Shown here one piece after another: positions 35,503 to 44,966 of a stretch of 64,000 bases of DNA. The position numbers were made by a program, and so were the translations under genes. Positions within the stretch are counted from its first letter, which is position 1. Every line of letters starts with the position of its first letter. Below the pieces are notes generated by a model. The model had not been told where the DNA came from, made no database searches, and was given only the letters and a program-made list of their open reading frames with translations. This stretch comes from Prolixibacteraceae bacterium (GTDB lineage: Bacteria > Bacteroidota > Bacteroidia > Bacteroidales > Prolixibacteraceae), in assembly GCA_003506435.1 (NCBI GenBank), contig DOAQ01000025.1, positions 233,359-297,358 on the forward strand, read 5' to 3'.

Positions 35503-38500
35503 TTTTGTTCCGAATTATTGTTGAATCTCTTCTGCTTTTAAGCGATTTGAATAATCGGCTCCACCGGTTGAAATCGCGGACATAAACAACACCGACCCCG
35601 GTTTCAACCAACTGGCCTTCAATAGCTCCTTCGTATTGGTTATGCCGGAACCCTTTCATTCTGAACCGGCCATCTTTCGTCAGTTTATATTCGATGGTAA
35701 CGTCGCTCGTAATATCGCTTGCCGAATTTTGTTTCGCCTGATCTCCTTCAACATCAACAGTGCCTCCAAGCTGAACCGACAAACGTTCGTTGAAAAGTTG
35801 CTTTTTCACGCCAATTTCCACTTGTGTCCTTCCTTTGGCTTGTCCTGACTGATAATCGTCGTACGACTGAATATCAAAATTCAGTTCTACTCCGGGTATC
35901 ACTTTTGAACTCAACTGGTTTAACTGAGCCGATAAAAATTTGCTCACCGTTGACCGGATTAACGTTGAAGTGCCGCCTGCCGATTCAGTCTGAAACGGAT
36001 TTTCCTGAACAAACCGGCCCAAAACCAATAAGGCAAAAACCTGTTTGTTCAAGGCTGATTCATCCTCGTTTAACAAGCTCAGTTTCTGGTTCACCGCTCC
36101 GCCTAAAATTCCTTTGTCTTCGGGTGATAATTGTATTTCAAAATGAATTTCCGGATGCAAAATTTCTCCGCGCAATTTCAGGATTACCGAAAACGGATAA
36201 CGTTGTTTGTATCCGCCTTTATCAACATCGCTCAAACCGGATATCTGGTCGGCCACCAGGTCGTATGGCGAAGCCCTGACTGTATATTTTGCGTTGATAT
36301 TGATATTGGCATCCAGCGGATCGCCGTTCCACACAATTGAACTTCCGGCATCAATATCAAATCTTTTTTTGATAATCGATTCCAGCGAAACCATATAACT
36401 GCCTTCGCTCAAATTGTAGGCCCCGGTCAGGCTCATTTTCCCGCTTTGGTCCATCGTGAAACTTAATGCAGCCTCGCCTTTAACTACCAGCGAATCGGTT
36501 GAAGCGGGGTCCATTAACAGCCGGAGCGTTGCTTCTTTGTCGATTTCAATAATGGAAGAGAGATCAAAACCAGTTATACCGGTTGATTGTTTTCCCTTTT
36601 TATCACCCCTGGTCAGGATTGGATTGAATACGGTTGGATCTTCAAATTCGACCACATCTTCTCCTTTATCGGTGGTCAGCCGGTCTTCGGGGACAGCAAA
36701 GGTGAAGTTTGAACCTTTTTTCATTTTAAACCGGGCTTTTACCACCGGGAGCGTCATAGGGCCTGTTACATCTATTTTGCTATCGATAACCATTCGTCCG
36801 AAAAATTCCTTGTTGTCTTTTGAAGTGGTATTGAAAAGCAAAAAATCTTTTGTTGTTACATTGAATGCAAAATTAAAATTGCTGAATTGGTTCATTTTTA
36901 CTGCCCCGTTCAGGATCGCTGTATTTTGTTTGTCATCAGAAAGCGTGAAATTTTCAAAATAAATACCATCGTTTTTCAGTTGGATTGTTTCATGTTTCAA
37001 TCCGAACCGGTTATTAAGAAATGCAGGTTTAATAAACGCATTATTGAAAACCAACTGCCCGGTAATTCCCGGTGCACCGGTATTTCCTTCAACCAAAATG
37101 TCGCCGCTGAGCGATCCCGATGCTTCGGTTATTTGCCCCATCGAAAACGCTTCAACGGTTTTTAACGAAAGCGATTGAACCTCTGTTTTAATGTTGATTG
37201 CATGATCGCCGCCGTTTGGAATATAGTACCCTTTCGCGGTCAGGTTGTTATCGGTACCGGATAAGTTCACATCAACGTCAAACCGGTCTGCTTTAGGATT
37301 TTCTGCTTTCACTGTTAAATTTCCGACGGGAACATCACGAACAACCAGGTTGTTAATCTTCGCATCAGCAATTACCCCATACGAACCGGCAACTCTTTTG
37401 AGCAATAAATTTCCATCCAGATTGCCTTTCACCAGATTGCTGTCTTTTTCGATGATTCGTGAAATGTCGTCCAGCCTGAAGTTTTTGACAGCAACGTTCA
37501 GGTCATCGTTGAACCGGTCGTTTACCGAAGCGATATTCACCTGGCTTTCTGCATGGTTCATAAAAAGGTGGTGAATCAAAAATCCCTGTTCCCCGAATTC
37601 GATATAATTATCTGCGGCGATGTTCCATTGGTTATCCATCAGGTAGAATTCTGTCGGATCGAACGTGAGTTTGTAGTTTGCATTCTCCTTTGTAATCTGA
37701 GACCGGATCAGCAGTTTCTTGTTTTTGCCATCGATTGACGAGATATTTGCAAGCATCCGGTTTTCTGCCAGTTTCCCTTCCAGCAAAAAATTGTCCAACT
37801 TAATTTGTGAGTTTGAAATAGCCCCGCTCGAAATTTTATAATTCAGGGCCGTGTTATCTGAATTCACATCAATCGTAAAATCGTTCATCTCAGTAGTTCC
37901 GTAAACCACTTTTTTTAGGGTTGCATTCAGTTTCAGGTCGTTTTTTTCGCTGTCGAAACTTCCCTGAATGATTCCCGTATCGAATTCTTTTAGCTCAGGA
38001 ACAAGCACTTCTGAAAGAATAGGATGATTGTGAAGTTGTATTTCAAAATTGAATTTTGAGGGTTCATTTTTTGTAGTTTCTTGTATCGAACCGGAAACCG
38101 GGAAATAATTATTTACGAACTGACGAAGCACTGAAGGAATTGCCGCCGGAGAAACAGTTCCGGAATAGTTGATCCCAATAAGCGCACTGCTTGCATTCAT
38201 TTTGCGTTCGCCCGGTTCGTTTACCGAAGCAGTCAGAACGTTATCGAGTACATATTTTTTTCCATTGCGGGCAACAATCATGTTGGTGATTCCAGCCGTT
38301 CCGCTCATTTCATTAACGGATACACCTTTTAAATCTGCCGAAGCGACAAAAGCGATCCGTGTATCATCTTTGGCAAGATGGATTTTTTGAAGATCGGCTC
38401 CCTGTACATCAAGCCGAAACCGGACCTGTTCCTGTCCGGGATTTAAGTTTACCAGCCCATCCAGATCGAATACCGCATTTTCATCGTTCAGATTTATTTT

Positions 38501-40477
38501 TCCTTCGAATTGCTTGCCGGTAACCGTTCCATTCAAAGTCAGATGCTGATAATTATATTGATTTAAGTAAAGTTGTGTCGCTTCAGCCTTGATTTTTGCA
38601 TTGATTGTTTTCAAATCCAAGCCCTGTCCGTTTGCTTCTGCGGCCAACGATACCGGGCCATACAGGATGGTGTCTTTGAGCAAACGCCCCAACTCGAAAT
38701 TGTCCAGATTCACTTTTCCACTGAAATTTTCATCCCGATCAAGCGCCGCCGAAAGGTTTGCATCGCCAAAACTGCTGCTCATATTCGCAGTTGATTCAAA
38801 CGATTTCAGGTGCCCTTTAAACGCAAGCTGCAAACTGATACGTTCAGGAAGTTCAATGGCTTTGGGAATTAATGTGTCGCCGATCATTTGAATATCTTCT
38901 TTGCCTGAACGTATTTCCAGCCTGGGAAAATCAAAAAAAGCGGTTTCATATTCAAGCAAACCTTTGATATTGAAATCGGTTTCGAGTACCGAATTTATTC
39001 CGGTTTTTACGATCAGGTTTTTGCCGCTTAGATTATCCATTGGACCGGAAATTAATCCTGTAATTGTTGTAATGTTCGTTCGGTTTTTAAAGAAGGATTG
39101 TTCAATCAGTTTTTGATTGAAATAGAGCACATCGGAGTTACTGAACGATACATTCCGCATATCTAAATTCAGGTTGCTGAATTTATAGGAATTTGTAAAG
39201 GTTTCTAATGAAGCAAATTGAATGCTGAAATCGGCATCGATGGTAGAGGATGGAGTTTTGAGCTTCAGATTTTTTGTTGTGATGGAATGTTCATCCATAC
39301 TAAAATCGGTTTCCAGACTATTGATTACAAAGTTATTCTGATCGATAGCGCTGAATTTTTGAACAGAAATTCGGATGAGGCCCGGGTCGTAATGAAAATC
39401 TTTTGCGTTAAGCGATAGCTGTTTGAAATACAAATGACCGGCATTAAATTCATTTTTAACTTCAGGCTTGTCCCCTACCCTGTAATCGAATAAATTTTCC
39501 TCCATTTCAATTTGGTTCACCGAAACTTTCCAATTGTTTTTCGCTGGTGAAACCGGGGCGACGATCGCGTCTGAAAATACTTCCGGCGCGAAATCGTGAT
39601 ACTGGATTTTGCTTTTCGAAAAGTTAATCGATCCGATGGCTAAAAGCTCCGTTTGTAAGTCGATTGAAGCGTCTTCCAGTTCGCCCCGGCCGATGGTTGC
39701 ATGAACGGACAGATTGCCAACTGAATCGACATAATTTATTGTGGAATTGTTGATCCGGAGATTTTTTGCTGCTATTTTGGGTAATATACTTTCCGGATCA
39801 TTTTCCTTGCTGTTTGCCGGTTCCCGTGCCAAAACTTTTAAGTTCAGGTTTTCAACCAGCAGATCATTAATACGATAAACCGATTTTTCGAGATCGACCT
39901 CATCCACGCGAAATTCCGATTCTTTGAGCGCAGCAAATACATTCATCCCGGCATATTCATCGTTGTACGAAAACCGGATATTATCCAAATACACCTTATC
40001 GAGACTGAATGTCCATTTGGAGGCCGTTTGTGTTTCGGTTTTTATTTGGTTGGTTGTATCGGCAAATGCAGTAATCAGAAAATTGTAGTTGAACAGGGGA
40101 TCGGTTTTGGTGCTGTAAAGCCTGACTGTTGCGTCTTCCAGCGCAAAAGAACGGATGGTGATTGTATTGAAGAATAAGTCGTAAAGGGCAATATTCACTT
40201 TCGTCTTTCCGGCATAAAGCAAGGTATCGTTTTGTGTATCTTCAAGGTAAAGGCCTTCAACTATAACTGATTTTGGGAATGAAATACGGACGTTTTTCAG
40301 TTCAACCGTTGTGTGGGTTTTATTGCTGATGAAGGATGTGGCATATTGAACAAGTTTTGTCTGAATGGCAGGAATCTGGATAAGCGCGGCAATTATCAGG
40401 AATAAAAGCACAAAACTTAGAGCGGCCCACAAGACCGCTTTTATCGTTTTCCGTATAACTGATTTCACTTTTCCCAT
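35480..40477 (-). CDS. tamB: TamB, AsmA-like translocation and assembly module protein
   Basis: 1665 residues from the ATG at 40477. N-terminal membrane helix (about 14-36), then a long run of beta-rich repeats that would form a hydrophobic groove spanning the periplasm, ending in the DUF490/TamB domain (about 1210-1640; GSYMVSLESIIKKRFDIDAGSSIVWNGDPLDANININAKY-type sequence and QVFALLVLGRF). Partner TamL overlaps downstream. Family members are implicated in phospholipid transport to the outer membrane, which matches the MCE/AsmA genes nearby. Confidence 0.92.
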   Translation of the reverse strand: MGKVKSVIRKTIKAVLWAALSFVLLFLIIAALIQIPAIQTKLVQYATSFISNKTHTTVELKNVRISFPKSVIVEGLYLEDTQNDTLLYAGKTKVNIALYDLFFNTITIRSFALEDATVRLYSTKTDPLFNYNFLITAFADTTNQIKTETQTASKWTFSLDKVYLDNIRFSYNDEYAGMNVFAALKESEFRVDEVDLEKSVYRINDLLVENLNLKVLAREPANSKENDPESILPKIAAKNLRINNSTINYVDSVGNLSVHATIGRGELEDASIDLQTELLAIGSINFSKSKIQYHDFAPEVFSDAIVAPVSPAKNNWKVSVNQIEMEENLFDYRVGDKPEVKNEFNAGHLYFKQLSLNAKDFHYDPGLIRISVQKFSAIDQNNFVINSLETDFSMDEHSITTKNLKLKTPSSTIDADFSIQFASLETFTNSYKFSNLNLDMRNVSFSNSDVLYFNQKLIEQSFFKNRTNITTITGLISGPMDNLSGKNLIVKTGINSVLETDFNIKGLLEYETAFFDFPRLEIRSGKEDIQMIGDTLIPKAIELPERISLQLAFKGHLKSFESTANMSSSFGDANLSAALDRDENFSGKVNLDNFELGRLLKDTILYGPVSLAAEANGQGLDLKTINAKIKAEATQLYLNQYNYQHLTLNGTVTGKQFEGKINLNDENAVFDLDGLVNLNPGQEQVRFRLDVQGADLQKIHLAKDDTRIAFVASADLKGVSVNEMSGTAGITNMIVARNGKKYVLDNVLTASVNEPGERKMNASSALIGINYSGTVSPAAIPSVLRQFVNNYFPVSGSIQETTKNEPSKFNFEIQLHNHPILSEVLVPELKEFDTGIIQGSFDSEKNDLKLNATLKKVVYGTTEMNDFTIDVNSDNTALNYKISSGAISNSQIKLDNFLLEGKLAENRMLANISSIDGKNKKLLIRSQITKENANYKLTFDPTEFYLMDNQWNIAADNYIEFGEQGFLIHHLFMNHAESQVNIASVNDRFNDDLNVAVKNFRLDDISRIIEKDSNLVKGNLDGNLLLKRVAGSYGVIADAKINNLVVRDVPVGNLTVKAENPKADRFDVDVNLSGTDNNLTAKGYYIPNGGDHAINIKTEVQSLSLKTVEAFSMGQITEASGSLSGDILVEGNTGAPGITGQLVFNNAFIKPAFLNNRFGLKHETIQLKNDGIYFENFTLSDDKQNTAILNGAVKMNQFSNFNFAFNVTTKDFLLFNTTSKDNKEFFGRMVIDSKIDVTGPMTLPVVKARFKMKKGSNFTFAVPEDRLTTDKGEDVVEFEDPTVFNPILTRGDKKGKQSTGITGFDLSSIIEIDKEATLRLLMDPASTDSLVVKGEAALSFTMDQSGKMSLTGAYNLSEGSYMVSLESIIKKRFDIDAGSSIVWNGDPLDANININAKYTVRASPYDLVADQISGLSDVDKGGYKQRYPFSVILKLRGEILHPEIHFEIQLSPEDKGILGGAVNQKLSLLNEDESALNKQVFALLVLGRFVQENPFQTESAGGTSTLIRSTVSKFLSAQLNQLSSKVIPGVELNFDIQSYDDYQSGQAKGRTQVEIGVKKQLFNERLSVQLGGTVDVEGDQAKQNSASDITSDVTIEYKLTKDGRFRMKGFRHNQYEGAIEGQLVETGVGVVYVRDFNRWSRLFKSLKSRRDSTIIRNKNGTPNQE

Positions 40478-40523
40478 TTTCAAATTGTCTCATTTCCACA
40501 TTTTCAAACTGTCTCATTCATAT
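40476..40523. repeat. 24-bp tandem repeat across the cbpM-tamB junction
   Basis: Two head-to-tail copies of a 24-bp unit containing TTTTCAAAYTGTCTCATT, at 40476-40499 and 40500-40523. The second copy overlaps the cbpM stop and the first touches the tamB start. Confidence 0.8.
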
Positions 40524-40804
40524 AGCCGAAGCCGGTTTCTAAGCGCGATAATTTCATCCTGCATCGCAATTATTCGTTGTAACAAATGGGTGATCGTCTC
40601 AATACCTTCAATGTTAATATCCAATTCGTAATATAAGCAAATAAATTTTTCTAATTGCCGAAGTTGTCCTGCATCAATAAAAGCGGATTCCTGAATGGTC
40701 GTAATTTTAATCAATCCGGTTTGTTGCAACAAACTGACAAATGAAACATCAATGTGGTGATTGACACAAAATTCATTGATTGCTATTAATTTATCTATTT
40801 GCAT
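40514..40804 (-). CDS. cbpM: Chaperone modulator CbpM-like protein
   Basis: 96 residues. A small MerR-like helical protein that binds and regulates the DnaJ homologue CbpA. IAINEFCVNHHIDVSFVSLLQQTGLI near 8-33 and LRQLEKFICLYYELDINIEGIETITHLLQRIIAMQDEI near 48-85 match the CbpM pattern. Lies 17 bp after cbpA in the same transcript. Short and divergent, but adjacency to cbpA makes the call firm. Confidence 0.87.
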   Translation of the reverse strand: MQIDKLIAINEFCVNHHIDVSFVSLLQQTGLIKITTIQESAFIDAGQLRQLEKFICLYYELDINIEGIETITHLLQRIIAMQDEIIALRNRLRLYE

Positions 40805-40821
40805 GGTTCTGTTTTTTAAAA

Positions 40822-41709
40822 TTACGTCTTTGCTAATTCGGCAAATAATACTTTTTGCTTATCGGTCAGATTTGTTGGAATTTTAATAGTCCAGGTTACC
40901 AGTAAGTCTCCAAAATGACCTTCATTTTTATAAACCGGGAAGCCTTTCCCTTTCAGTTTTACTTTGCTTCCGTTTTGTGTTTCGGGTTTTACCTTTAGTT
41001 TAACCTGCCCGTTTAAAGTATCCAGGGTGATCTCGCCACCCAGCACGGCTGTGTACAAATCCAAATCGACTGTGGCGTATAAATTATTCTCCAACCGTTT
41101 GAACCTGGCATGGTTGGCAATTGAAAAGGTGATGTACAAATCGCCATTGGGTCCTCCGTTCATTCCCGGACTGCCATGTCCTGAAATTTTTATGGTTTGT
41201 CCGTTCTCAATTCCAGCAGGAATTGTTATCCGGATATTTTTCCCGTTTACCGAAACCGTTTGCTTGTGCGTTGTGTACGCATCAATCAATTCGAGATGCA
41301 ATTCTGTATTGTAATCTTCGCCCCGGTATTTCATCTGCCTGCTTCGTCCACCCCCGGCAGCTCCGCCAAACATCGATTCAAAAAAATCGGAAAAATCGGA
41401 CCCCGATTGTGTCCCTGAATACCTTGCTCCACGCGAATTCGACGATTGTCGCTGATACTGTTTTGCTTTTTCAAATTCTTCTGCATGTTGCCAGTCTTTC
41501 CCGTATTCATCGTATTTTTTCCGCTTTTCAGGATCGCTCAATACTTCGTTGGCTTCGTTGATCTGCTGAAAATTTTTCTTCGCATCCTTATCATTCGGAT
41601 TCAAATCGGGGTGAAACTTCCGGGCCAGTTTCCGATAGGCATTTTTGATGTCTTTCGGTGTTGCCGATTTTTCTACCCTCAGAATTTTATAATAGTCAAC
41701 GAAATCCAT
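40822..41709 (-). CDS. cbpA: CbpA-type DnaJ co-chaperone
   Basis: 295 residues. J domain (1-70) with HPD at 33-35, then a G/F/S-rich linker (about 85-130) and the C-terminal substrate-binding domains (about 130-295). No zinc-finger CxxCxGxG motifs, so it is CbpA/class B rather than DnaJ. Stimulates DnaK; the modulator CbpM is the next gene. Starts right at the end of the kinase gene (no gap). Confidence 0.93.
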   Translation of the reverse strand: MDFVDYYKILRVEKSATPKDIKNAYRKLARKFHPDLNPNDKDAKKNFQQINEANEVLSDPEKRKKYDEYGKDWQHAEEFEKAKQYQRQSSNSRGARYSGTQSGSDFSDFFESMFGGAAGGGRSRQMKYRGEDYNTELHLELIDAYTTHKQTVSVNGKNIRITIPAGIENGQTIKISGHGSPGMNGGPNGDLYITFSIANHARFKRLENNLYATVDLDLYTAVLGGEITLDTLNGQVKLKVKPETQNGSKVKLKGKGFPVYKNEGHFGDLLVTWTIKIPTNLTDKQKVLFAELAKT

Positions 41710-44073
41710 TTATGTTATAAAAATGCTGTTTATCATCTTTTTTAATACAACAGGGTTAACTGGTTTTGAAATGTAGTTCGTACACCCTGCTTTAATTGCC
41801 TTTGCCCGGTCTCCATTCAGTCCATAAGCTGTTTGCGCAATAATGGGCACCCTGGTATTAAATTTTCGAATCTGCCTTGTGGCTTCATATCCGTCCATTC
41901 CCGGCATTTTAATATCCATCAGCACCAAATCGATGTCGGGATTATTGCGGCAGGCTTCAACTGCCTCATATCCGGTGCTGGCATTTATTACTTCTTTCGC
42001 TACTTCTTTTATTAAAATTGAAATCAGTATTTTCGAGACTTCGTCATCTTCGGCAATTAGTATTTTCAGGTTTCCTACTTGTTCCTCTGGCGCATTATCC
42101 GATATATCGGTGATTTTTACTTCCTGTACAGGAATATATGGAATGGTAAAAAAGAAAGTAGAACCTTTTTTACCATTGATTCCGGGTAACGTTGGCTTAC
42201 CCAAATCACTCTCAACCCAGATTTTGCCACCGAGCATTTTTACATACGCTTTTGAAATAGCCAGCCCCAACCCTGAGCCTTCGTAATTACGGGTCAGCGA
42301 TTCGCTGCCCTGCCTGAACCGTTCAAAAATTAATTCTTTATGCGTTTGAGGAACACCCATACCGGTATCTTTTACAAAAAATTCCAGTTCGACAGGTTCA
42401 CTGTCCGTTTTTAATATGTACCCAAATTCTATTGAACCTGCATCGGTAAATTTGATTGCATTTTTCACAAGGTTAGTGAGTACTGCAAAGACTTTTTCCC
42501 TGTCGGTTTTAATAGTGGCTTTTTTTGTCGGCAACTGGTTTTTAAAGGAAATATGTACGTTTTTTTGTTCGGCTTCTCGTTTGAAAAAGTTGAAAATTTC
42601 CTCCATCTGCTCGTTTATATTCGTATCTGAGATAGAAATTTCCACTTGTCCCGCTTCTACTTTCGAGATGCTAATAATGTCGTTGATGATATTGAGCATG
42701 CGGGCGCCGCTTTTCTCGATGATGCCAATATATTCCTGCTGTTTTTCACCGGTCAGATATGGTTCTTTCAGTAGTTCGGTAAAGCCCAGTATTCCGTTCA
42801 TTGGAGTTCGTATTTCGTGGCTCATATTTGCCAGGAAAGCTGATTTCAAACGGTCGCTCTCTTCAGCTTTCTCTTTGGCTTCTATCAATTCTTTCTCGGC
42901 AAGTTTGCGCTCCGTAATGTCTTTTGTAAACCCCAGAAACCGTGTTTCGGTAAGTTTAACGCCATCAAGCGACCACCATCTGTTAGTGCCGTCTTTATGT
43001 TTGAATGACAATTCTGTCCTTGCTGTACCACCTTGATTTAATCTGCTGAATTGAGACAAACCCTCCGCAAGCGAATCTTCCGATAGTATTTCAGGAACTG
43101 ACATTGTTAAAAGTTCGGCTCTCGAATATCCGCTCATCTTGCAAGCCGATTCGTTCACGTCAATGTACTTTCCGTTTTCATCGGCAACAAAAACGCCATC
43201 GGGTGCATTATCAATATAACTTCGGAATTTTTCTTCGCTTTGTTTCAGAATTTTTTCAGAATTTTTTCGTTCGGTGATGTCCCTGATATTGCATTGAATC
43301 ACCTTCTTCTTGTTCACTAAATATACATTGCTGACAAACTCAACATTAATTTTTCGTCCGTCAGAAGTTTCGAGCGGCAGGTTATCATAGCGGACATATT
43401 TTTTCCGTTGCAATTCCAGAAATTTATCTTCATTGGCAGCAATGTCTTTGAAAAATCCGATTTCCCATAACTCTTTATCGATAAAATTTTCTTTCGAATA
43501 CCCCAGCAAATCAACCAGAAACGGATTCACATCAATAATCTTTCCGTTTTCTGCATCCAGGATAAGAATTCCGTCTTTTGCCGATTCAAAGAGTCGACGA
43601 TACCGGGTTTCCAGCATGGTTAATGATTCCTCTGTTCGTTTTCGCCTGGTAATATCCCGGATATTGCATTGGATTAGTTGATGATTGTTTTCTACATATA
43701 CATTGCAGATGAATTCAACATCCAGCTTTCGTCCGTCAGCCGTTTCAAACGGTAAATCATCGTACCGTAAATGTCCTTTCTGCTGCATTTCCAGAAATTC
43801 AGCTTTGCTATCGACAATATTCTTTAAAAATCCGATTTCCCATATTGCTTTTTCAAAGAATTTTTCTTTTGAATAACCAAGCAAATCAACCAAATATGAA
43901 TTCACATCGATAACCATCCCTGTTTCGGCATTCAGAATAAGTATCCCATCTTTTGCCGTTTCAAAAAGGCGGTGATAACGAACTTCAGAAGTAACTAATG
44001 CATTTTTTAATGCCGACTTCGGTTCTTCTTTTCCGGATTCTATACCGGGCTCATGTTTTACTGAAGTTTCCAT
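41710..44073 (-). CDS. PAS-rich hybrid sensor histidine kinase with receiver domain
   Basis: 787 residues from the ATG at 44073. No membrane segment: a cytoplasmic sensor. Three PAS domains (about 30-150, 160-275, 285-395; the first two share a near-repeat DLLGYSKE...), HisKA with the phospho-accepting His in ANMSHEIRTPMNGILGF near 427, HATPase_c to about 640 (GTGMGVPQTH, GSGLGLAISKAYV) and a C-terminal REC with DLVLMDIKMPGMDGYEATRQIRK (Asp near 715). No DNA-binding output domain. Sits inside the stress operon; signal unknown. Confidence 0.93.
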   Translation of the reverse strand: METSVKHEPGIESGKEEPKSALKNALVTSEVRYHRLFETAKDGILILNAETGMVIDVNSYLVDLLGYSKEKFFEKAIWEIGFLKNIVDSKAEFLEMQQKGHLRYDDLPFETADGRKLDVEFICNVYVENNHQLIQCNIRDITRRKRTEESLTMLETRYRRLFESAKDGILILDAENGKIIDVNPFLVDLLGYSKENFIDKELWEIGFFKDIAANEDKFLELQRKKYVRYDNLPLETSDGRKINVEFVSNVYLVNKKKVIQCNIRDITERKNSEKILKQSEEKFRSYIDNAPDGVFVADENGKYIDVNESACKMSGYSRAELLTMSVPEILSEDSLAEGLSQFSRLNQGGTARTELSFKHKDGTNRWWSLDGVKLTETRFLGFTKDITERKLAEKELIEAKEKAEESDRLKSAFLANMSHEIRTPMNGILGFTELLKEPYLTGEKQQEYIGIIEKSGARMLNIINDIISISKVEAGQVEISISDTNINEQMEEIFNFFKREAEQKNVHISFKNQLPTKKATIKTDREKVFAVLTNLVKNAIKFTDAGSIEFGYILKTDSEPVELEFFVKDTGMGVPQTHKELIFERFRQGSESLTRNYEGSGLGLAISKAYVKMLGGKIWVESDLGKPTLPGINGKKGSTFFFTIPYIPVQEVKITDISDNAPEEQVGNLKILIAEDDEVSKILISILIKEVAKEVINASTGYEAVEACRNNPDIDLVLMDIKMPGMDGYEATRQIRKFNTRVPIIAQTAYGLNGDRAKAIKAGCTNYISKPVNPVVLKKMINSIFIT

Positions 44074-44085
44074 TGTCAATTACTA

Positions 44086-44940
44086 TTAAGGTAATGCAAA
44101 TTTGATCAGTGCGGCATTAAACTTCTGAGTTTCCTCAAGAAACAAGCTATGACCGCTTTTTTCAAAAGCAATGAGGTGTGAACCTGAGATTCCGGATTTC
44201 ATCTGTTCTGCCAGGTCAAACGAGCATATTTTGTCTTTTTTGCCATGCAAAATCAGCGTTGGAATTGTAATTTTTGCAAGGTCGGTTCTCAAGTCGGTAT
44301 CGCGCAATGCAACTAAACACTGAGCTGTTGCATGTGAAGAAGCGCTCAACCCAATTCCATTCAGCCAACTGCCAATCCCTTCATTTAATGAGGTTTCTGT
44401 TGCTGAAAATATTTTTGCAAAATTGGATACGAGCTGAGGCCTGTCCTGATAGTTCAACTTAATCAAGTCATCAACTGCACTTTTGGGCAGATTATATGGA
44501 AAGTCATCACGTTGCGTCCAAATCGGGACGGCTGCACCTGCTAAAACTAATTTACATATCCGGGCCTTATTATATGCCGATACAAATCGAACAGCAATTG
44601 CACCACCCATCGAAAAGCCAACTAAAACAGCATCTTTTATATCCAGTTTGCCCAGAACCTTTTTGATATCTGTCGCATGTACATCGTAATTATATTCTCC
44701 GTACGGTTTATCCGATTTGCCAAAACCCCTTAATGTGATGCCAATTACACGGAATCCTTCATTTATCAAATCGTTGTATTGGTATTCATACATTTCATCA
44801 CTCAACGGCCAACCATGAATTAATACAACAGGCCTGCCATCGCCTGCATCAGTAATATGAAGACGCACATTGGGTTCTACTTTAATGTATTCTGCCCTCA
44901 CTTTACCTGCCTTTGTTTTATCTTTTAATTTGTTTTCCAT
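44086..44940 (-). CDS. Alpha/beta hydrolase of the haloperoxidase/esterase type
   Basis: 284 residues, cytoplasmic. VVLIHGWPLSDEMYEYQ near 38-54, nucleophile Ser110 in VGFSMGGAIAV, acidic ILHGKKDKICSF and His in FEKSGHSLFLEE form the triad. The HGWPLSD string is typical of chloroperoxidase-like arylesterases. Substrate unknown. Between the kinase and catalase genes; likely detoxification or stress metabolism by context only. Confidence 0.85.
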   Translation of the reverse strand: MENKLKDKTKAGKVRAEYIKVEPNVRLHITDAGDGRPVVLIHGWPLSDEMYEYQYNDLINEGFRVIGITLRGFGKSDKPYGEYNYDVHATDIKKVLGKLDIKDAVLVGFSMGGAIAVRFVSAYNKARICKLVLAGAAVPIWTQRDDFPYNLPKSAVDDLIKLNYQDRPQLVSNFAKIFSATETSLNEGIGSWLNGIGLSASSHATAQCLVALRDTDLRTDLAKITIPTLILHGKKDKICSFDLAEQMKSGISGSHLIAFEKSGHSLFLEETQKFNAALIKFALP

Positions 44941-44966
44941 TTTCGTATATTATTTAATTTGAGTTT

